6,924 nucleotides of DNA from Anaerolineales bacterium (lineage in GTDB: Bacteria; Chloroflexota; Anaerolineae; Anaerolineales; VGOW01): the NCBI GenBank assembly GCA_919901875.1, contig CAKKQG010000361.1, forward strand, positions 1 to 6,924, given 5' to 3'. The position numbers and the translations under genes are program-made. The notes under the pieces are model-generated. The model did no database searches. It saw only the letters and a list, made by a program, of their open reading frames with translations, and was not told where the DNA came from. Positions 5,812 through 6,924 of the stretch are shown here, piece after piece; within the stretch, counting starts at the first letter, position 1; each line of letters opens with the position of its first letter.

Positions 5812-6924
5812 ATGAGCGATAAGATCAACGATGACGATGGCGTGATTACACCTCAAGGGGATGCCGCCGCTTCCAGTGGCGGCGTCAGTGTTGGCGGAAA
5901 CGTTGGCGGAAACATCGTCGTTGGCGACCATAACACTATCGTCAATCAATACCCTACGCGCGAATCATTTCTCCACCAACTCCCCGCCCCGCCGCACGAT
6001 TTCACCGGACGCAAAACTGAACTCGATGAATTAACAAAAGCCGTTGATCGCGGCGTGACGATCTCCGGCGTGCAAGGACAAGGCGGCGTTGGCAAAACCG
6101 CGCTCGCTCTGCAACTGGCGCAAAAACTTTTACCTCTTTACCCCGCCGCGCAATTTTTCCTCGACCTGCGCGGCGTGAGCGACTCGCCCCTCACACCGGC
6201 CGAAGCGATGGCGCACGTCATTCGCGCTTATTACCCCGACCAACGTTTGCCCGATGATGAAGGACAATTGAAAGCGATCTATCAATCGGTGTTGCATGAT
6301 CAAAAAGCACTGCTGTTGATGGACAACGCCAAAGACAAAGATCAGGTGTTGCCGTTGATCCCGCCTCACACCTGCTGCCTCATTGTCACCTCGCGCCAAC
6401 ATTTTACGTTGCCCGGACTTCATGCCCAGAATCTCGAAGTCATGTCACCCGACGACGCCCGCGATCTCTTACTCAAAATCGCTCATCGCCTCACGCAATA
6501 CGAAATACGCAATACGAAATACGAAATACGCATCACGGACGAACTCGCCTCTTTATGTGATTACTTACCTCTCGCCCTCCGCGCCGCCGCCAGCACCCTT
6601 GCCGAAGAGATCGATCTCGACCCTGCCGATTACGCCAAACAATTGCGCGACGAGAAAACGCGATTAGGACTCAAAGGTGTCACCGCCACCACAGGCGAGA
6701 TCAGCGTCGAAGCTTCGCTCAACTTGAGCTACGCCCGCTTAAGCGCAAACGCCCAACGCACTTTGCAGCGCCTGTCCGTCTTCCCCGATGACTTTGACTC
6801 ACGCGCCGCCGAAATAATTGGCGACGATGAAGGGCACAAAAGTTTAAGCGAATTGGTGAAGCGTAGTTTGGTGAATTACAAAGGTCGCTACAAGCTCCAC
6901 GACCTCACCCGCCTCTTTGCCTCA
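5812..6924 (+). CDS. NB-ARC (STAND) ATPase, AfsR-like, C-terminus beyond window
   Basis: An open frame of 371 codons runs to the window edge without a stop. Residues 1-40 are Gly/Asp/Ala-rich, with VGGNVGGNIVVGDHNTIVN at 27-45. The NB-ARC domain starts at FTGRKTEL (64-71). Visible motifs are the P-loop GVQGQGGVGKT (86-96, Lys95/Thr96), Walker B LLLMDN (167-172, Asp171), sensor LIVTSR (190-195), GLPL-type YLPLAL (251-256) and the winged-helix LHD (362-364, equivalent to MHD). LLLMDNAKD and LIVTSR resemble AfsR-type actinobacterial NB-ARC domains more than plant ones. STAND ATPases are nucleotide-switched sensors that oligomerise on ligand binding; sensor repeats (TPR or WD40) would be expected downstream of the window. 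No recognisable effector domain precedes the ATPase. GAGGG at 5800-5804 lies 7 bases before the ATG. A heptad array is inserted in frame at residues 229-242. The gene probably shares an mRNA with the SWIM gene. Confidence 0.88.
   Translation, partial: MSDKINDDDGVITPQGDAAASSGGVSVGGNVGGNIVVGDHNTIVNQYPTRESFLHQLPAPPHDFTGRKTELDELTKAVDRGVTISGVQGQGGVGKTALALQLAQKLLPLYPAAQFFLDLRGVSDSPLTPAEAMAHVIRAYYPDQRLPDDEGQLKAIYQSVLHDQKALLLMDNAKDKDQVLPLIPPHTCCLIVTSRQHFTLPGLHAQNLEVMSPDDARDLLLKIAHRLTQYEIRNTKYEIRITDELASLCDYLPLALRAAASTLAEEIDLDPADYAKQLRDEKTRLGLKGVTATTGEISVEASLNLSYARLSANAQRTLQRLSVFPDDFDSRAAEIIGDDEGHKSLSELVKRSLVNYKGRYKLHDLTRLFAS
5890..5913 (+). repeat. 12-base in-frame tandem duplication
   Basis: GTTGGCGGAAAC occurs twice without a mismatch and encodes VGGN-VGGN (residues 27-34) in the Gly-rich N-terminus of the STAND ATPase. 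The exact identity at wobble positions points to a recent duplication. Confidence 0.8.
6496..6537 (+). repeat. heptanucleotide array inserted in frame in the STAND gene
   Basis: Five perfect-period units, CAATACG or AAATACG, fill 6496-6530, followed by the degenerate unit CATCACG (6531-6537). A similar CCTCACG precedes them. The six units make exactly 42 bases and encode two 7-residue repeats (QYEIRNT and KYEIRIT, residues 229-242). No forward frame of the unit contains a stop, so the gene stays open across it. Confidence 0.88.

Noticed and set aside
6496..6537. Repeat array considered as a CRISPR-like array
   Set aside because: Units are 7 bases with no spacers, and the array sits inside a coding sequence.
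6383..6667. Plus-strand open frame of 94 codons within the STAND gene
   Set aside because: It is a shifted frame kept open by the stop-free heptad array. The frame from 5812 carries all NB-ARC motifs in order and continues through this region.

Overview
The window looks like a chromosomal segment from an uncultivated bacterium, most likely of the phylum Chloroflexota (Anaerolineae-like). That placement is an inference. It rests on the mix of gene families (SWIM zinc-finger proteins, an AfsR-like NB-ARC STAND ATPase, a flippase-like UPF0104 protein), on balanced base composition, and on short tandem repeats with a seven-base period of the kind I associate with these genomes. No rRNA, tRNA, CRISPR array or transposase is visible.

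Layout: (1) Positions 1-208, minus strand, hold the N-terminus of a membrane-anchored protein cut by the window edge. (2) Positions 209-518 have no conventional gene. They hold a possible promoter for the minus-strand gene and a very good sigma70-type promoter at 361-389. That promoter drives a short segment with a 14-codon mini-ORF, a small hairpin and an intrinsic terminator ending near 485. (3) Positions 519-761 encode an 80-residue stand-alone SWIM zinc-finger protein, followed by two intrinsic terminators and a perfect nested palindrome. (4) Positions 926-3360 hold a two-gene unit: a multi-pass flippase-like (LPG synthase transmembrane family) protein and an FAD-dependent amine-oxidase-type oxidoreductase. 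It ends at a bidirectional terminator. (5) Positions 3428-3727, minus strand, encode an HU-family nucleoid protein that converges on this unit. (6) Positions 3988-6924 hold a 592-residue SWIM protein with a long helical C-terminal half. It is followed 45 bases later by an NB-ARC STAND ATPase that is still open at the window edge.

Genes that may work together: the flippase-like protein and the oxidoreductase probably act in one envelope lipid or glycan pathway. The large SWIM protein and the STAND ATPase form a candidate regulatory or defence-type pair. That pairing is inferred from order, orientation and spacing only.

The most distinctive feature is not a gene. Three loci (1961-2053, 3339-3380, 6496-6537) carry arrays with an exact seven-base period but different unit sequences. 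They lie across gene stops, across a gene start and, in frame, inside the STAND ATPase domain. The second is a 33-base palindrome architecture used twice between 781 and 906, once as a terminator and once not.
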